Assembly (NCBI GenBank): GCA_001687465.1
Contig: LVLI01000304.1
Location: 1 to 64,000, forward strand
Reading direction: 5' to 3'
DNA from: Halocafeteria seosinensis
Lineage: Eukaryota; Sar; Bigyra; Bicosoecida
DNA length: 64,000 bases
The translations under genes were made by a program, and so were the position numbers. Positions 22,603 to 35,238 of the stretch are shown one piece after another. Each line of letters opens with the position of its first letter. Position 1 is the first letter of the stretch. The notes under the pieces were generated by a model, which worked only from the letters and a program-made list of their open reading frames with translations, searched no databases and was not told the origin of the DNA.

Positions 22603-25247
22603 ATGGCGTCATCCTCCGCGTCGTCATCGGGTTGGTTCTCTCATAGGGCTGGCCATGGAGGTGGGAACAGGCAGGAGCAGGGGAAGGATGAGGAAGAAGA
22701 GATGTTTACGCCTCTACTACGGGATGACCAAGCCATCGACTCTTCCCAACACAATCCTGATGGCTTCTTCTATGGAGCTACGGAAGCGCCTGGGGGCTCA
22801 CAAGATGATATCGTGTATTACGCTGCCACGTCTGAGCAAGTTCGCTCGGAGCATGCCCAAAAGCAGAGGGCCTTTCGATTGTCAGAACTCAGTCGTTCCC
22901 TGGAGGAACAAAGCCTATTGAAGGAGAATACAGATGGACGAAATGGAAATGGGCACGATCACAGCGTGGAGTTAAATAGCTCCATTAACTCGTATACGTC
23001 GGCTCCTTCGTTGAGTGACCATGACCGGGATACTCCACGAGGAATTCATGCTACCACCACCACGACTGTCCAGCAAGCAACCAGTGGGGCCGATGAGACA
23101 AGTAAACCCTTAGTGTCGCCGTTGTCGACACATACACATTCGTCCACGTCGCAACACGATGAATTCGGGCACACCGAGCGTGATATTTCCACGGATTCAG
23201 GAGGGCGTAGATCCAAGAAGGGACTCAATCGTGGATCCCGTCCAAGAGGACAAAAGAGTTTCAAACATAAATTTAAAGGGAATCGTACAAGTCCACAGAT
23301 AAACAGGCCTTCATCTTCCCTTCCGTCGTATGAGAAGGACGCTTTGCTGAGTAATGGAAAAATGGAGACCCAAAGCCACTCTGCAGCTCCACAAGACCAA
23401 TCTCCGTGGGAGTCTGCATCGGTCTCGCTTTCACATTCAAGTGAGGGACGAAGTAAGTTGTGCATCTAATCACTGATCGCCATTATTATCAAACGCTTAT
23501 TTGATGTTGACGGCTGAGTTCGCAGGACAACAATACGTCCCTCAGTCTCCGAGTCGCCAGCCTTTCATTCCTAAACGGAATACATTATTGGCATCTAAAG
23601 TGCGCTATTATAGCAGTTTACGGCATATTCAGAACAAGAATGCTGGCCCCAATGTGCGACAGGATTCGGGATTCCTACTACCCCCGGTTCATTTAATAGA
23701 TCCAACAGGTATGTCCCGTTTTCTCTGGATGGAGACTGTGTGCTGCATACCAGTTTTACCAAATGCGGTGCGAATGAAATACAGTTTTTGGGTTAGAAGA
23801 CAGCGGAGAAGGTAAAGAGCAATCAAGCTGGGCAACGATATCAACCATTGTAAATACGATGATGGGCACAACCGTGGTTGCGCTTCCGTTTGGTTTTGCT
23901 CATGCGGGCATATCGATGAGCCTCTTACTCATTGGCATGATTGGATTTGTTGCTTGCTTTACATGCATACTAATCGTTCATCACGGCAGGGTATGTTGTA
24001 TAGATACTAAGTACGAATATAAATGCTTATCTGTTATTCCACTTTTGCAGGAGTTCGACGAGTTCTCCGACTTCGTAAAACACTACTTGGGCGCGCGGAT
24101 GCAACTGTTATCTTGGATAATGAGCATTGCAGTTATCGTCGGCGCGGCAATGATATATCATATTCTGATGCAAGAATCGTTCTTCGAGGTGGTTGAGACA
24201 ATACTGAATCACACATATGGGTTTCAGCATCATCATTCTGGGTGGAGCCGTCCAATTGCGGCGCTGATTCCTTTGTTTGTCTTTCCTTTTGCCAACTTGA
24301 AGAGTATCAAAAAGCTTGTTAAGTTTAACGGGATAGGATTCTTCTTCTTATGGTACACACTGTTCTTCATTTTCTATCACGGTATCAGAACCCTGGTGAA
24401 GAAAGAAGCTGTATACCAGCCGACAATGTCAGGCACTTCTGATGGATTCGAGCATGGGACGATGCATATTATTTACGGGGCGCGCGCAACGTTTGGATCG
24501 CTTAGTGGAATGATGATGCTTTCATTTTTCATTCATAATTGCATACAACCCATCGTGAAGAACGCTCCCTACGAAAACCGCAAACGAGATATAATGTTAG
24601 CGTAAGCGTTAATTGCCAATGTCATTCATTTTCGGTTGCTGTGAATCATGGTTCCTTAACTTTGGCTGCAGATACGTCTTAGCGGGTATCTGCTACACTC
24701 TGGTCGGCGTGCTAGGTTATCTGGGGTTCGCTGATGGGGGAGAAGTGAAAGGAAACTTTCTTGAAATGTTTCCTGCCACATTTGACAATGGCCAGTATGT
24801 ATAGCTCTAAGTTTTTGTTTCAAATCACTTAGAGCCTCGATTACTGTCGTTTGCAGAGACATCTATGCTTTTACGGCAAGAACGAGTTTACTTGGCCAAT
24901 TGTTAGTAGTATACCCTGTGCTAGTGTATATAATCCGTACTCAAACACTGGGGTATATCTACGACGATACTCACCCGGGCCTTCCAAAAGTCTTGACGAC
25001 GTCTACGTGTATTTTCGCGGTCACATACACAATCGCAGCATTAAACGTCAATGTCGCCGCAGTTACAAGGTTTAGCGGGGCTATTTGCGGATTCGTGCTT
25101 ATATTTGTGGTTCCTATAGGCGTTGACATGTTGATACGTCGTCGAGACAACACATGGAGCTGGGGGTGGCGGATACTACACACAGCCATCCTCACTTTGG
25201 GGACAACCGTCTTCATCCTTCAGTTTATTCCCTCGTTATCTCCTTAG
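22603..25247 (+). CDS. SLC38/AVT-family amino-acid transporter
   Basis: A membrane transporter of the amino acid/auxin permease (AAAP) family, 767 residues from six exons: 22603-23452, 23526-23708, 23785-23990, 24051-24601, 24672-24794, 24857-25247. The first 370 residues are hydrophilic and Ser/Thr/His-rich with few predicted structures. The transport domain opens with WATISTIVNTMMGTTVVALP and PFGFAHAGI, the TM1 motif of SLC38 and AVT carriers (N-x-MMGT, P-x-G-x-x-x-AG). About 11 hydrophobic segments follow, ending FILQFIPSLSP. A long cytosolic N-tail and the NTMMGT motif resemble lysosomal SLC38A9, a nutrient sensor, but plant and fungal vacuolar AVT proteins share these features, so the subfamily is not decided. 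Introns interrupt the membrane part at phase-consistent sites. Confidence 0.85.
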
Positions 25248-25522
25248 ACGACGAAAAACTATCCTAAGACTGAGCAGGTGGTAGCTGTATGTACAGCACA
25301 CTCATTCAATGTGCTGCGTGTACATTGTACTACAGAATGATAGTAACACTGAAGAGTCTAGTAGAGACCCACAGTGTACAAGTGTAGTGGTTACTTGCAA
25401 GCCGATCTATTTCGTAGATTCTTCAATAACAAGACAGGTTTCCGAGTTATTTGTTGTTTGTTCGTCTGATTTCGTTTGTTTAATCTTTTTGCTTCTAAAC
25501 GATACATTTATAAGGAAGAAGC

Positions 25523-26782
25523 ATGAGTGATAATGAAGAGGAAAAGGAGACGAAAGCCCAACCTCGCTTAGGCAAACAACTGGAGCAAAATTATCCTTGT
25601 CTAGACTGTAAACGGAAATTGGCGGCGGCTGATTTTTCACGATACCAGCTATACCGCTTCGATAATGACTCCCATAGATACTGTCTACGATGTGAAAAGG
25701 CTCAGCGAAAAGTGCTATTTAAACAAAATCAAACTGAACTTGCCTATAGAGCCCAGAGAACGGCAAACCCCTTCCAAGCAGTGGCAGAGCGAAATAGATA
25801 CTACTTTTGGGTGCATGGAAACAAGCGTACACTACCTGTAAATGCGTATAATCCGAAAGTATGTCCCCGCTCAATTTCTACAAATATGGCTGCTCGCATA
25901 AAAGATGTGTTTCTGTTGTAACCCGTTGCCAGACTGGACGAACGCTGCTCATGGAAACTTTGCTCATCAAGGACACACCACTGGTGATTTACCTTCTCGA
26001 ATTAGGCGCAAATCCTTTTGCGAAGAGCCTTCGAGGGAAGGATACGACTTTGCACTTTGCAGCCCTTGGAGGCGATATCCACTGTGTAGATGTAAGATCA
26101 GATGCCTTTTACACAGACATACTGATGTACTCATGCTTTGGCTCTCTTGGAGACAGGTGATCTACAATTGTGGAGTGTCTGTCAATTCTTTGAATTCTTA
26201 TGGAATGTCACCTCTTCACTACGTCACTTCTCCTTCTTTAGTCAGCTTTTTTCTTGATCGTGGAGCAAACGATGTGGCCATGGATAAGCTGAAACGAACT
26301 CCCATAACCGCCGCAAGAGATGGCAATTTAATGGGAGTATTTAACGAGTACATAGCGTTAAATGAAGAACGCAACAGGCTACGAACAAGAAGATTGGAAA
26401 CGGCCAAATACAGAAGGGCAACTGCATTGTCCAAGATGGAAGAGCAGCGATCTCGGGAGGAACTGCGATGGATGAAAGAACGCGAGGCGAAGTTTAAGAG
26501 GAAAATGCAACAGGTAACTACATCATTATTGCATTGCATTTCATTTCAGATTGTCTGTTTACATTGTCTTGGAGCTCTATGCAGGCATATGCACTCTGGA
26601 GAGTACCTGATCCCCTGGAGCGAGCACGAAGACAGCGGGAACAATGGAGAAAAACAAGAGCAGGGAGCAGTAGCGAGCGAAAACGAACCAATACTGCCTC
26701 TTCGGCGGACAAACAAAGCACAAAGTCGTTCGAAACAGTTGAAGACAAGATCCACGTCCCTGTATTACGGATGAATGATTGA
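25523..26782 (+). CDS. Ankyrin-repeat protein with N-terminal zinc-ribbon-like cysteines
   Basis: A 349-residue protein from exons 25523-25858, 25933-26091, 26157-26513 and 26585-26782. Near residues 25-55 two CxxC pairs (PCLDCKRKL and YCLRCEKAQ) could bind zinc. Ankyrin-like repeats follow at about residues 113-215: TPLVIYLLELGANPFAKSLR, KDTTLHFAALGGDIHCV and MSPLHYVTSPSLVSFFLDRG with PITAARDGN. The last 130 residues are a highly charged coiled coil rich in Arg and Glu (RNRLRTRRLETAKYRR). Function is unknown; ankyrin repeats mediate protein binding. Its stop codon is only 23 bp from that of the convergent MLH3 gene, so the 3' UTRs must overlap. Confidence 0.75.
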
Positions 26783-26805
26783 TGCCAGCGGAAGGAATTG
26801 CTTCC

Positions 26806-29208
26806 TCATGGTAATACTAGTAGTGGTGAAATGCTTGGCCGCCCGTGCGCACATTGGAAAGGCAGCTGGCACTGTTCGAGATTCGACACTAGCCGGCGCA
26901 TGGCGTCGGTACTTAGAATATCGCCGAACATTATCGCACCTCGGCACGCTTTGCTGTTCAGAATACGTTTCACAAAAGAAGGGGAATGGCGGTTAGATAA
27001 GCCATTCAGATCAGCGTCCTTTGGCGGTAGCAAGTGCTTAAGCTTTTCTAGATAATCATAGAAATCTTGCTCACCTGTAAGCTCTCCAACAAGAGACGGT
27101 GTATGTGTCAAGGCGATCTTTCGAAAGGAAGCATCATCATATTCAACGTGCCAGTGCCATCCCCAAAATTTAAACATCTCAGCATATGTTTTCACAATCG
27201 TATAGTCAGACGCAGACAAAAGCAAAGGATGGCATTCATCTAGTTTTATACAACGTAGTAAGTACTCTTTTGCATTACCGCTTCCAAACCTTAATTGCTC
27301 CTTCAACATTTTTTCCATTTCCTCGACACGAATCCTTTCATCCGCTGCGTGCTGGTCAATAGCTATAAACGCACTTAAAGCGCGAAACGTTTGGCCTACT
27401 TCATGGGGCATAGATAGCATCGCCTTACACACAATAAACTTAAGATCAAGCTGCCCAAGAACTCTCAAAGATTGAAAGTTCTCCTTTTGGAGAGAAAATC
27501 GAAAATGCTGGGGAAGCTGAGTGGGAGGTGCTGCTCGTGTACTGATCTTGTGTATGCTTGGAGCAGCTAAGACTGTAGACGAAGATCGTTGAAAGAATTT
27601 CGACTGGGTCCGATCATAGACGGGAGGAAACTCCTTTGCCTGAATAAAATCATTGTAAACCAATCGCTTCTGTACCTTCGGAGCCCGTGGCTGGCAGGCT
27701 ACCTGTCGTTTTGTCTCTAGGGGGCTAGCAAAGAAGGGATCCAATTCTCTCCCTTCGCCGCTATAACTCAATGACGACGCACCTATCGCAAAATTGTTCA
27801 CCAGGGGACTGCTAGTTTCTTCGAACTCGGACGTGCTACTGCTAAACTGAGAAGCAAAGATGTCACTGCAGTCTTTTTGCGTTTCATACTCATTGCTACC
27901 TTCCGCTGTTGATGATGACACCGAGGATCCTGTATCGTCTTCGCCAACAACATTCTCTGTATAGTTGCGTATTGCAGCGGTTAACTTGTCCGTCAACGTC
28001 TGCATTAAGAACTGTGAGTCAGCAAAATAAACCTCTTGGGTGGTGCCGCCATGCTCGATAAAGTAATCGGTTGTCCCACACAATACTTCAAGCACGCACA
28101 TAAGCGAATACTTCTTCCTAGGTGATTTCTTAGTCCGAAGCCAGCTGTTCAGTTTGGTTGCGCAAGAGTCAAGAACCTCCCCAAACTGACGCGACTCGCA
28201 AGGCACACCATTTACGTAAAAATGCCTAACGTTCGTACGGGAAGCGACTGCCCAAAATCCCCGTAGGCAAAACTTCGGCCGCTCACATTCTTCTAGAAAC
28301 GGTTGTAGTGGCGTAATGTTGATCTTCCCATAAATCTGGTGAAATCTTGTAAATGTGTTTGTCGTCGGTTCTAGTACGAGCGGTTGCTTTCCAGTCTTGT
28401 AATTCTTGAATGAAAAACTTACTTCCGGGTGTAGCATACTTATAGATTCTGTCTTGTGGAGAATAACCTTAAGCTCCTCATCTGTTCGGAGGGAGCGAGA
28501 CCGAACAGGTAACGAGCAATATATTCCTCGTACTGTCACTGAAGTGCCCCGCAGTCGCTGCCGTGCACTGCTACCGGCTTTACACAGTTTGCCATGTCTG
28601 AACACTTTTTCAACAACGGAATTAGACTGTTTTCTGCGGGACTTCTTGTTAGTATGGAAGCATGGATTCGTGAATCCTGGAGCATCCTCTTCTTCCTGGA
28701 ATTCTCCCGTTGTAGAGACAATCTCTACAGATTCCGTCGAACCGACTATAGATGCAAGCGTCTCCCCACGAGACCCGTACGTGCCTTTACTATGATATAA
28801 CGCTTTTGTTGAAGCATTGCTTTCTCCCAGCATAGAGATTTCTTCAGAGCTAAGTCCGACGCCTGCAGATAAGTACCAGCGCAACGAATCACCTAGCAAG
28901 GAATTCTACGTGAGAAGAGCGGCAAGCATACCATTATCATCAACTTGTACGGCTTTTTTCGAAAAATCTATAACAACCCCAATTGACGTCGCCTCGGCAT
29001 CAAGAGCATTCAAAATCACTGCATAATGCGTTGCATGTTGTCTCCATTTCACATCAAATTCCAGGAAGCCCGACATTTTGCACTTACACTGTTCAACAAT
29101 TGACGCAAAGGAAGAAACAATCGCATGGCATCGAATACTACTTTGGACTCCTGGAGAAAGCTGCTGTATGCGTTGTGATCGACTGATACGCTGTATTGAA
29201 GAGCTCAT
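26806..29208 (-). CDS. MLH3: DNA mismatch repair / meiotic endonuclease MLH3
   Basis: MLH3 pairs with MLH1 to form MutL-gamma, which nicks DNA in mismatch repair and meiotic crossing over. Exons: 29088-29208, 28932-29018, 26806-28892, about 764 residues. The N-terminal GHKL ATPase has VEQLILNALDAEATS (motif I), VDDNG (motif II), GSRGETLASI (motif III) and GTSVTVRGIYCSLPVR. The C-terminal part has all nuclease motifs: DQHAADERIRVEE (DQHAx2Ex4E), SKACRGA (ACR) and FQCAHGRP (CxHGRP), so nicking activity should be kept. SMLHPEVSFSF matches MLH3 rather than PMS2 or MLH1. With the splice chosen here, the usual catalytic Glu of motif I (EEL) is Gln (EQL). If the 69-nt intron 29019-29087 were retained, the frame would stay open but motif I would be split. 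Confidence 0.88.
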
Positions 29209-29536
29209 ATCGTCATGGAGCGCTTCATGCTGGTGCCAGCAACCTGTACATTACACTTCCACCTTAATACAACTGCGTCTATTCTATCCACTTTCATACT
29301 AGCGTACAGAAAACCGATGCTTATATCATTTACTATGTGGTCAGCATTACATGCTCATATCATGGTCTTCAAGACATCCCAAACACAATGCGAGTTGTGA
29401 AGCCAAACTGTGAAGGTAGCAAGCAAGCAATCTCTCCAGTAGAGTCTCTACCCACTGGGGCTCACTGGTCAGTCGCAAGGGCATGTGCCACAGTTGCAAA
29501 CGGTATGCAGTCGGGGTACATCTCAACGAGTCAGTG
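29209..29536. other. Intergenic between MLH3 and COQ2
   Basis: 328 bp upstream of MLH3 and downstream of the COQ2 stop. No coding or RNA signal seen; presumably the MLH3 promoter. Confidence 0.35.
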
Positions 29537-31056
29537 TTATGATTCACGAATCAAGGTGGAAGAATGAGGACTTTCTTTCGGTTCCTCTCCAAAACTACAT
29601 GAGTTTCTCTTCCGTTCTGAAAACTTCCCGCCAAGTACAATGGCCAAAAATATTAAAGCACCTATTTTAGCATTGGAAACAAAACGATTCGTGCAACTCC
29701 AGCGGTCTTCATAGTCAGCTGTCCATACCTGCCAAAGAAGATGGGAGTACGCACCGCCTAAACCTGCGTAAAATGGCCATGCAAGACCATCATTATAACC
29801 TGCTACAGCAAGTCCCGAACACATTAGTGTAGCAAATCCTGTCAACACACGCGGGGTTTGTTCCCCTAGCAGAAGGGCAGTAGACTTGAGTCCTAGCTTC
29901 TTGTCATCTTCTTTATCTTGGTGGGCGTATATCGTGTCGTATACAACCGTCCATGAAATACAGCTAAGGTATAAAGGCATCACAACGTCCCAAGCTATCC
30001 AGCCTGTCACGGCTGCCCACCCGAGCATAGCACCTGCACGCCGCAACGCTCCATTCGTAGTGTTCATGCCACATATAAGGATGGAATTTTCATTAACCTA
30101 CCCCAATTAAACGCTAGTCCTAGTACTATTTGAGGCCAATATGTAAACCTCTTAGCCAGCGGATAAAGTGTGACTGGAATGAGCGCCAGAGCTCCAAGCT
30201 GTATGCTGTATTATGACCAAGGCTAAGTCAGACAAGAGGAGAAAACTCGCGCCCAACCATTAGAACATACCTAAACCAATTCAATTGGAGCAGGACAGCT
30301 AACCCACAAGATAATTCAACACCAAGAAAACATAAGGCTTGAAACGGAGTCATGGTGCCTGCTGCTAGCGGTCTCTGTGTAGTTCGTGCAACTTGCTTAT
30401 CAAATTTCATGTCCCACATATCATTAATCGTGCAACCCGCTCCCCTCATAACGAAAGCTCCCACAGCTGGTGTACGATGCCGATTAGCAGAGAAATAGGA
30501 GATCAGTGAACTGTTCCGATATTTTGTACAGCCTTTGTTTTTCCTCCACGTACCGAATAGAAACAAGGTATGTAAATCGGGCCACTCTCCCGCAGGAGCC
30601 GCCAGAGATATACTCCACAGTGATGGCCAGAGCAGAAGCCATGTGCCTGCGTGTGTAGTAGAACCACTGCGCCTCAGCCTCATGTCAGAGTTGTCTCCAC
30701 TTCTGCCACATCTTACCTATTGGCCTGTCGATGCGCATGATTTTGCAGTAAGGCTGTATCCAATGAGGCATTTTGTTATCCACCCATGTATTGTTTTGGT
30801 CTCTGAACAATTCCTTCGGGTCAAACTCGTCCTCTACTGTTGGTGGCTTCCTTTCATTCTCCGAAGTTTGCCTGTAATTCCCATCACTGAATGATCGAAT
30901 GGCAAATGCACGTGCAGGGAAGTCCGTTGTTGTTCTGGAAGCCTTGTATAGCCCCCACCGAGCCCCACATGAGCTGTGGAGGAGACAAGTCTGTCGGCTG
31001 CTCGACAACTGTGGTGCGCCACGGATGCTCCTCCGCCATAAGCGTCCGGATATCAT
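29537..31056 (-). CDS. COQ2: 4-hydroxybenzoate polyprenyltransferase, mitochondrial
   Basis: Attaches the polyprenyl tail to 4-hydroxybenzoate in ubiquinone synthesis, in the inner mitochondrial membrane. Exons: 30717-31056, 30554-30646, 30271-30466, 30102-30205, 29537-30033, total 409 residues. The N-terminus is rich in Arg and Ser without acids ([16 protein letters not shown]), as expected of a mitochondrial presequence. UbiA motifs are intact: [19 protein letters not shown], the first Asp-rich motif in [13 protein letters not shown] (NDxxDxxxD), [25 protein letters not shown], and the second Asp-rich motif [17 protein letters not shown]. About eight or nine membrane helices are predictable. 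Start ATG 31056 gives the presequence. Length agrees with human COQ2 (about 370-420). Confidence 0.92.
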
Positions 31057-31250
31057 TGTAATCACCGCCGCAAATATACTTCACCTGTTAACCAAAGTGA
31101 TGCAATTCGGTAAAGAAGGGAGAAACTAGAACCAAGCTTCACTGCAGAGCAGTGCAGACAGTTGCTCAAACTTCACAACGGGTACAGATTAATTCAAAAA
31201 CCTTGTTTATAGCTGTAATTCTCGCATTTACATTAAAAAAAAAACTTGCG

Positions 31251-33371
31251 CTATAAGAAAGAGCCATGGGAGCTCTTCTCAAGAGGATGATCCCGAGCAG
31301 AGAACGTCTGACCCAAGCGAGACTTAAAGTATATAGGCTTCGAGTGCACACTCGCTGAACTATCTGTGCTTTCCAGAAAGTGCGTTTGTTCATCTGTGAA
31401 TCCCTCGGTGGAACGTGGAGTTTTAAGTGGAGAAACACTGGACCCGTATGTAGACGTAAACGCTCGCGATTTGCTCGGGCTACGTGGGCTACTAACTGGA
31501 GCACCACTAAGAACGTTCGTCCAACGAAGGTCGTTTAATTCCCGTTCGTACTTAGCGGCGTTATCTCTGGCAGACGATGCCGATTCGTTTACTTGTTTCA
31601 ACGCTTCCCGAAACTTGTCATTTTGCTTTTGCAACTCCATCAATCTGCAAGGGGTGAGACAAATTTGAGCTGTAACGGACCGGGTACGTTTTGACAACAC
31701 CAAGAGACGCACTTCTGTTCCTTAAAATTAAGCTGCTGCATAAGTCTATTTTTTTCGAACGAAGACACTTGTAAATGCTCCGAGATGTCCCTTTCACCAA
31801 GACCACTCGCCTCCTGCTGACGCCTCTGCAATGCCGCTTTCTGCACTTCCACAGTAGGAATCAATGTTAGAGGAGAATACGTATAGTAATTCCCTACTTA
31901 CCTCGGCCTCCTGCTGTATTCTGTCTGCAGAATTGATGGATCTTGTGATGCTTTCAACAGATGCCTTACTATTAATTTGCCGCTGTATATCGAGGAGTAT
32001 TTCTTTGAATGAATCCAGAGTTTCTTTTTCATGAGTGATAGCTCCGCTACTCTCCTTCATCGATGCTTGAAGCTCTTCGTTTTTTGTTTCCAACTCTGAT
32101 TTCTCTTCTCTAAGTTTCTTTATCTTTTGTTTTGCTGCTTCGTACTTCGATTGGACATTTTGGATCTGATTTTCTATTTGTTCTATATAATCGTCTTGCT
32201 CCTTGGCTTGTTCTTCCAGTTGCCGTTTTTCCTCAGATAAACTATGACAAGCATGCTTCCACTTATTGACAACGGAGGCGCTTTGCCGGGTGACTACTTC
32301 CTGGTAACCTTCAAGTTCCTCATCGTCTTCCTTAAGTGCCGTCAGCTGTTGGGACAGTGCCTCTTTTTCGCCCTCTACCGCTGTCACCTTGTCCTTAAGT
32401 GACAAGTTTTCGCGTTCATACGAAGAAAGCTTCGCCTTTAAAGAGTTGTTCGAATTCTTTAGTGATGATACCTTGCTCGAGACAGAATCTAAAGTCTCAA
32501 CTAGTTTTGCCTCACTATTTTTCTTCACTTGCAGTTCTTTCCGAAGCCTCTCAATTTCCTGGTCCTTCGCATCGTTACTAGTTGTGCCTTCATCTTGAAT
32601 GGCCTCAGCAGTCACACCGTTATTCCCCTTTCTTCTTTTGGATGCATCTCCACCAAAAGAAAGCCCCTTAAAATCCGACGAATGTTGATATTGCGTGGAC
32701 AGCACGTCGTACAGTCCCCTTCTGCCCGCTATGTTTTGCATTCGCAGCATATTAATTTCTTCCAGAAGTTGGGCTCGGGCAGCTGCCCCTTCCACAGCGA
32801 TTTTTCCATATTCTCTGACAACTTCCTGTGCAAGAATTTCAAAGACGAAAGCATCGTCCCGTTTGCCTATGTGGCTTGAGTGACGAAAGTTGGAAGTACC
32901 ATATCATACCACGTACCGTGGCTCTGCTTAAGCGATCTCGTAGGTCTTGGATAGTCTCCTCCAGTAGTTCTATTTTCTCCTCCTCTGTATACCCCTCCTG
33001 TTGGCCATTCTGGTCGTCTCCTTCCTCCACTGCCGTGTACTCTTGCTCATGACGGTGTTTGCTTTGCTGTTGTTGTTCATGTAGCTGTGACAGAGCCGAG
33101 GAAGTGTTCGTTACAGACTCCAACAACGAGTCTGCTGTCTTATTTTCGCCTTCCACTGCAGATACAATTAATGCATACAAGACATAGCAAGTAGTCTCTC
33201 TGTTGATAGTGCCACAAGAGGCTGATATACGGTATACTTACTCTTGCTACCGGATAGCGTTCGGAAAAGCCCGTTCACAATATCAACGCCACCAAGATAC
33301 CCCTAAGAACACACACTTTTAAGAGTACATACCGTTGCGATAAATGTGGAAATGTTCGATAAGCACCACAT
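31251..33371 (-). CDS. Long coiled-coil protein of unknown function
   Basis: Six exons join to 594 residues: 33333-33371, 33242-33302, 32917-33155, 31902-32825, 31713-31840, 31251-31644. I do not recognise a named family. The first 35 residues carry a weakly hydrophobic stretch (FIATGYLGGVDIVNGLF). Heptad coiled coils occupy about 90-120 and 190-465 (for example EIERLRKELQVKKNSE and KIKKLREEKSELETKNEELQ). The tail of about 100 residues is Ser/Pro-rich with SPxK/R-type sites (SSPRSPSKSR, SPLKTPRS) that look like cyclin-dependent kinase targets. This architecture is seen in golgins and centrosomal scaffolds, but nothing specific supports either. The first exon (13 codons) is inferred from splice consensus and is the least certain part. 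Confidence 0.7.
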
Positions 33372-33683
33372 CAATACAATGGCGCTCCTCAATCATCTCT
33401 GATCCTCACGTACCATGTGTGGTAGCGATCGCACCGTATCCGACAGAACCCGCCCGTGCCCGAGTTTTAACAATAACTTGACGGTTGGGAGTTCGAGATA
33501 TGGAAGCAAAATGGTCGAGTTATTCTCATGCTACTTGAACATTGATTTAATGCACTATCGCGTTGTAAACTTAATTGTCTTCCTACAGAAATGGTCGAAT
33601 TGTACCAAGCAGATTTGAAAACTCAAAGACGTGATTCCTCGAGTTTCCGGGCTCGAAGCTACTAAAAAGAACGACCTCCTACA
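33372..33683. other. Intergenic
   Basis: 312 bp upstream of the coiled-coil gene and downstream of the nucleoside hydrolase stop. No further feature seen. Confidence 0.3.
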
Positions 33684-35238
33684 TTACGCCCCTAGACCTG
33701 TTGTCAGGGCAGACGCTATGGATTTTAAGACGGGCGAGATGTCTTGTTCCCACCCGTTGCTCCACGAGGCTGCTAGCCGTACCAAGGAAGATGTGGCGTG
33801 GTCCTCGTGGTTTTCGTTACAGTTTGGCTCTTGAACGATCTTTGTGTATCCATGCTCTGTAATCTCAAGGCATTCTTCGGTAATATTTAGTGGAGTAGCA
33901 TCTCTGCCTCGGAAGACTTGACTGGCCGTCCAGGCTGTAAGTAAGTCATAATTTGGTGCGGTCCTGCAAATAGCCAATTGGATACAGAGCACTCATTTTT
34001 GCGTCGAGTGTGCTGAGTAGCTTACCCAGTTTCCGGACCTATGGGAAACGGAGCTGGTTCGGTCCCACCGTTTTGCCACCACACGCGGAACATATCCAGC
34101 AAAGTCCTCGGAATGGGCACGTCTGCTTTCGCCGAGCTAACTATTTTCTTATAGGGTTCCCCACGCACCTGAACGATACAAACGTACGCCAAATAAATTG
34201 AGTCATGATATACTTTTCTTTGCAAGGTTAGTTAGACTCACTTGGAAAAAGACCGCCGGGTCTAATGGCACCAAGACGGGAGTGCTGGCCCAGCTCGAAG
34301 TGAGGACTTTCTGGGCAGCACTAACATTCGTAGCTATGTTATATTCAGCTACAGGTGTAGTGCTGTTACCATATCCGCGAGAAATACTGCCTCCCATTAT
34401 TACGATATGAGTATGTCTAGCCAACTCGGGTTCTGGTATAAGTCCCATGACGTTGGGTCACGTGCGGTGAAAGATCATTGGACGTGGAACTCACCTCTTG
34501 ATAGTACTTCCGCAAGGTTTGTGCATGGAGCGAGCTCCAGGAGATGGATTGGATTTTCTTTCGTTCCACGCCTCAATCTATTAGCTAATTCTTCTATTCC
34601 CGATGCCTGCGTGACAGTCCCTGGTAACAACCACAAGAAGAACGGTTAGGGATTCGATCGTTGAGCTCCCAACAACCACTTGACTTTACCATTGTAGTCA
34701 CTAAGCGAGTACTCCTGCACCCAAGAATTCAAATATCCCATTTCATGTATAGGTTTGGTGTATATTCCTAAGCCCAACAGTGGTAAATCCGATTCCATGA
34801 GGTCCAACTGCTTCGCTGCAACCTGCACGCGAAATACACACCCTCATCGTAAGAGAGAGAGAGAGAAGCAAGATGGTTATGCAACTGAAGAGGACTTACT
34901 TTGGCTCGTCTTTTTACATCGTTTGTAGCTGTTATCATGTATGATATGTTGAAAATCCCCTTGAGCGCTGCCAGGTAGGCGATTCCCCATGAGTCGTCCA
35001 TGTCTGTGTGGATTGCATCAAGTCATTTCATTTCCAGCATCAGCGTCGTGCTAGACTTACAAGACCCGAGATCTGTGTCAATGACGACCTGGATTTTCTC
35101 ATTGTGGGGGTTGCTGTGGGGTGTTGGAATCCTCTCCACCGTGGCTCCCGACGAATCGGCAGTGTGTGCATTCGCTAACGCAAGGAGATAGAATAACAGC
35201 GCCAGAAAAATCAGCGAAAAGAAGGCGACATGCTTCAT
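33684..35238 (-). CDS. Secreted inosine/uridine-preferring nucleoside hydrolase family protein
   Basis: Nucleoside hydrolases cleave the N-glycosidic bond of ribonucleosides for purine and pyrimidine salvage. Seven exons: 35061-35238, 34900-35003, 34690-34822, 34495-34620, 34242-34432, 34026-34168, 33684-33963, total 384 residues. A clear signal peptide opens the protein (KHVAFFSLIFLALLFYLLAL, then ANAHT). The calcium/ribose-binding Asp cluster is VVIDTDLGSYMDDSWGIAYL; its spacing is that of the DTDMGxDVDDxxAL subgroup, with Tyr at one usually acidic position. Other family segments are ELAPCTNLAEVLS, HIVIMGGSIS, AEYNIATN and the C-terminal NYDLLTAW. The signal peptide suggests action outside the cell or in a vacuole or lysosome. 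A short GA microsatellite lies inside the second intron (about 34850-34866). Confidence 0.82.
34850..34866. repeat. GA dinucleotide microsatellite in an intron
   Basis: About eight GA repeats lie in the second intron of the nucleoside hydrolase gene. Confidence 0.8.

Noticed and set aside
26806-29208. PMS2 or MLH1 as alternatives for the MutL gene
   Set aside because: MLH1 lacks the DQHA nuclease motif, and the mid-region (LHPEVSFSF, DQHAADERIR, QLPFQCAHGRP) matches MLH3 better than PMS2.
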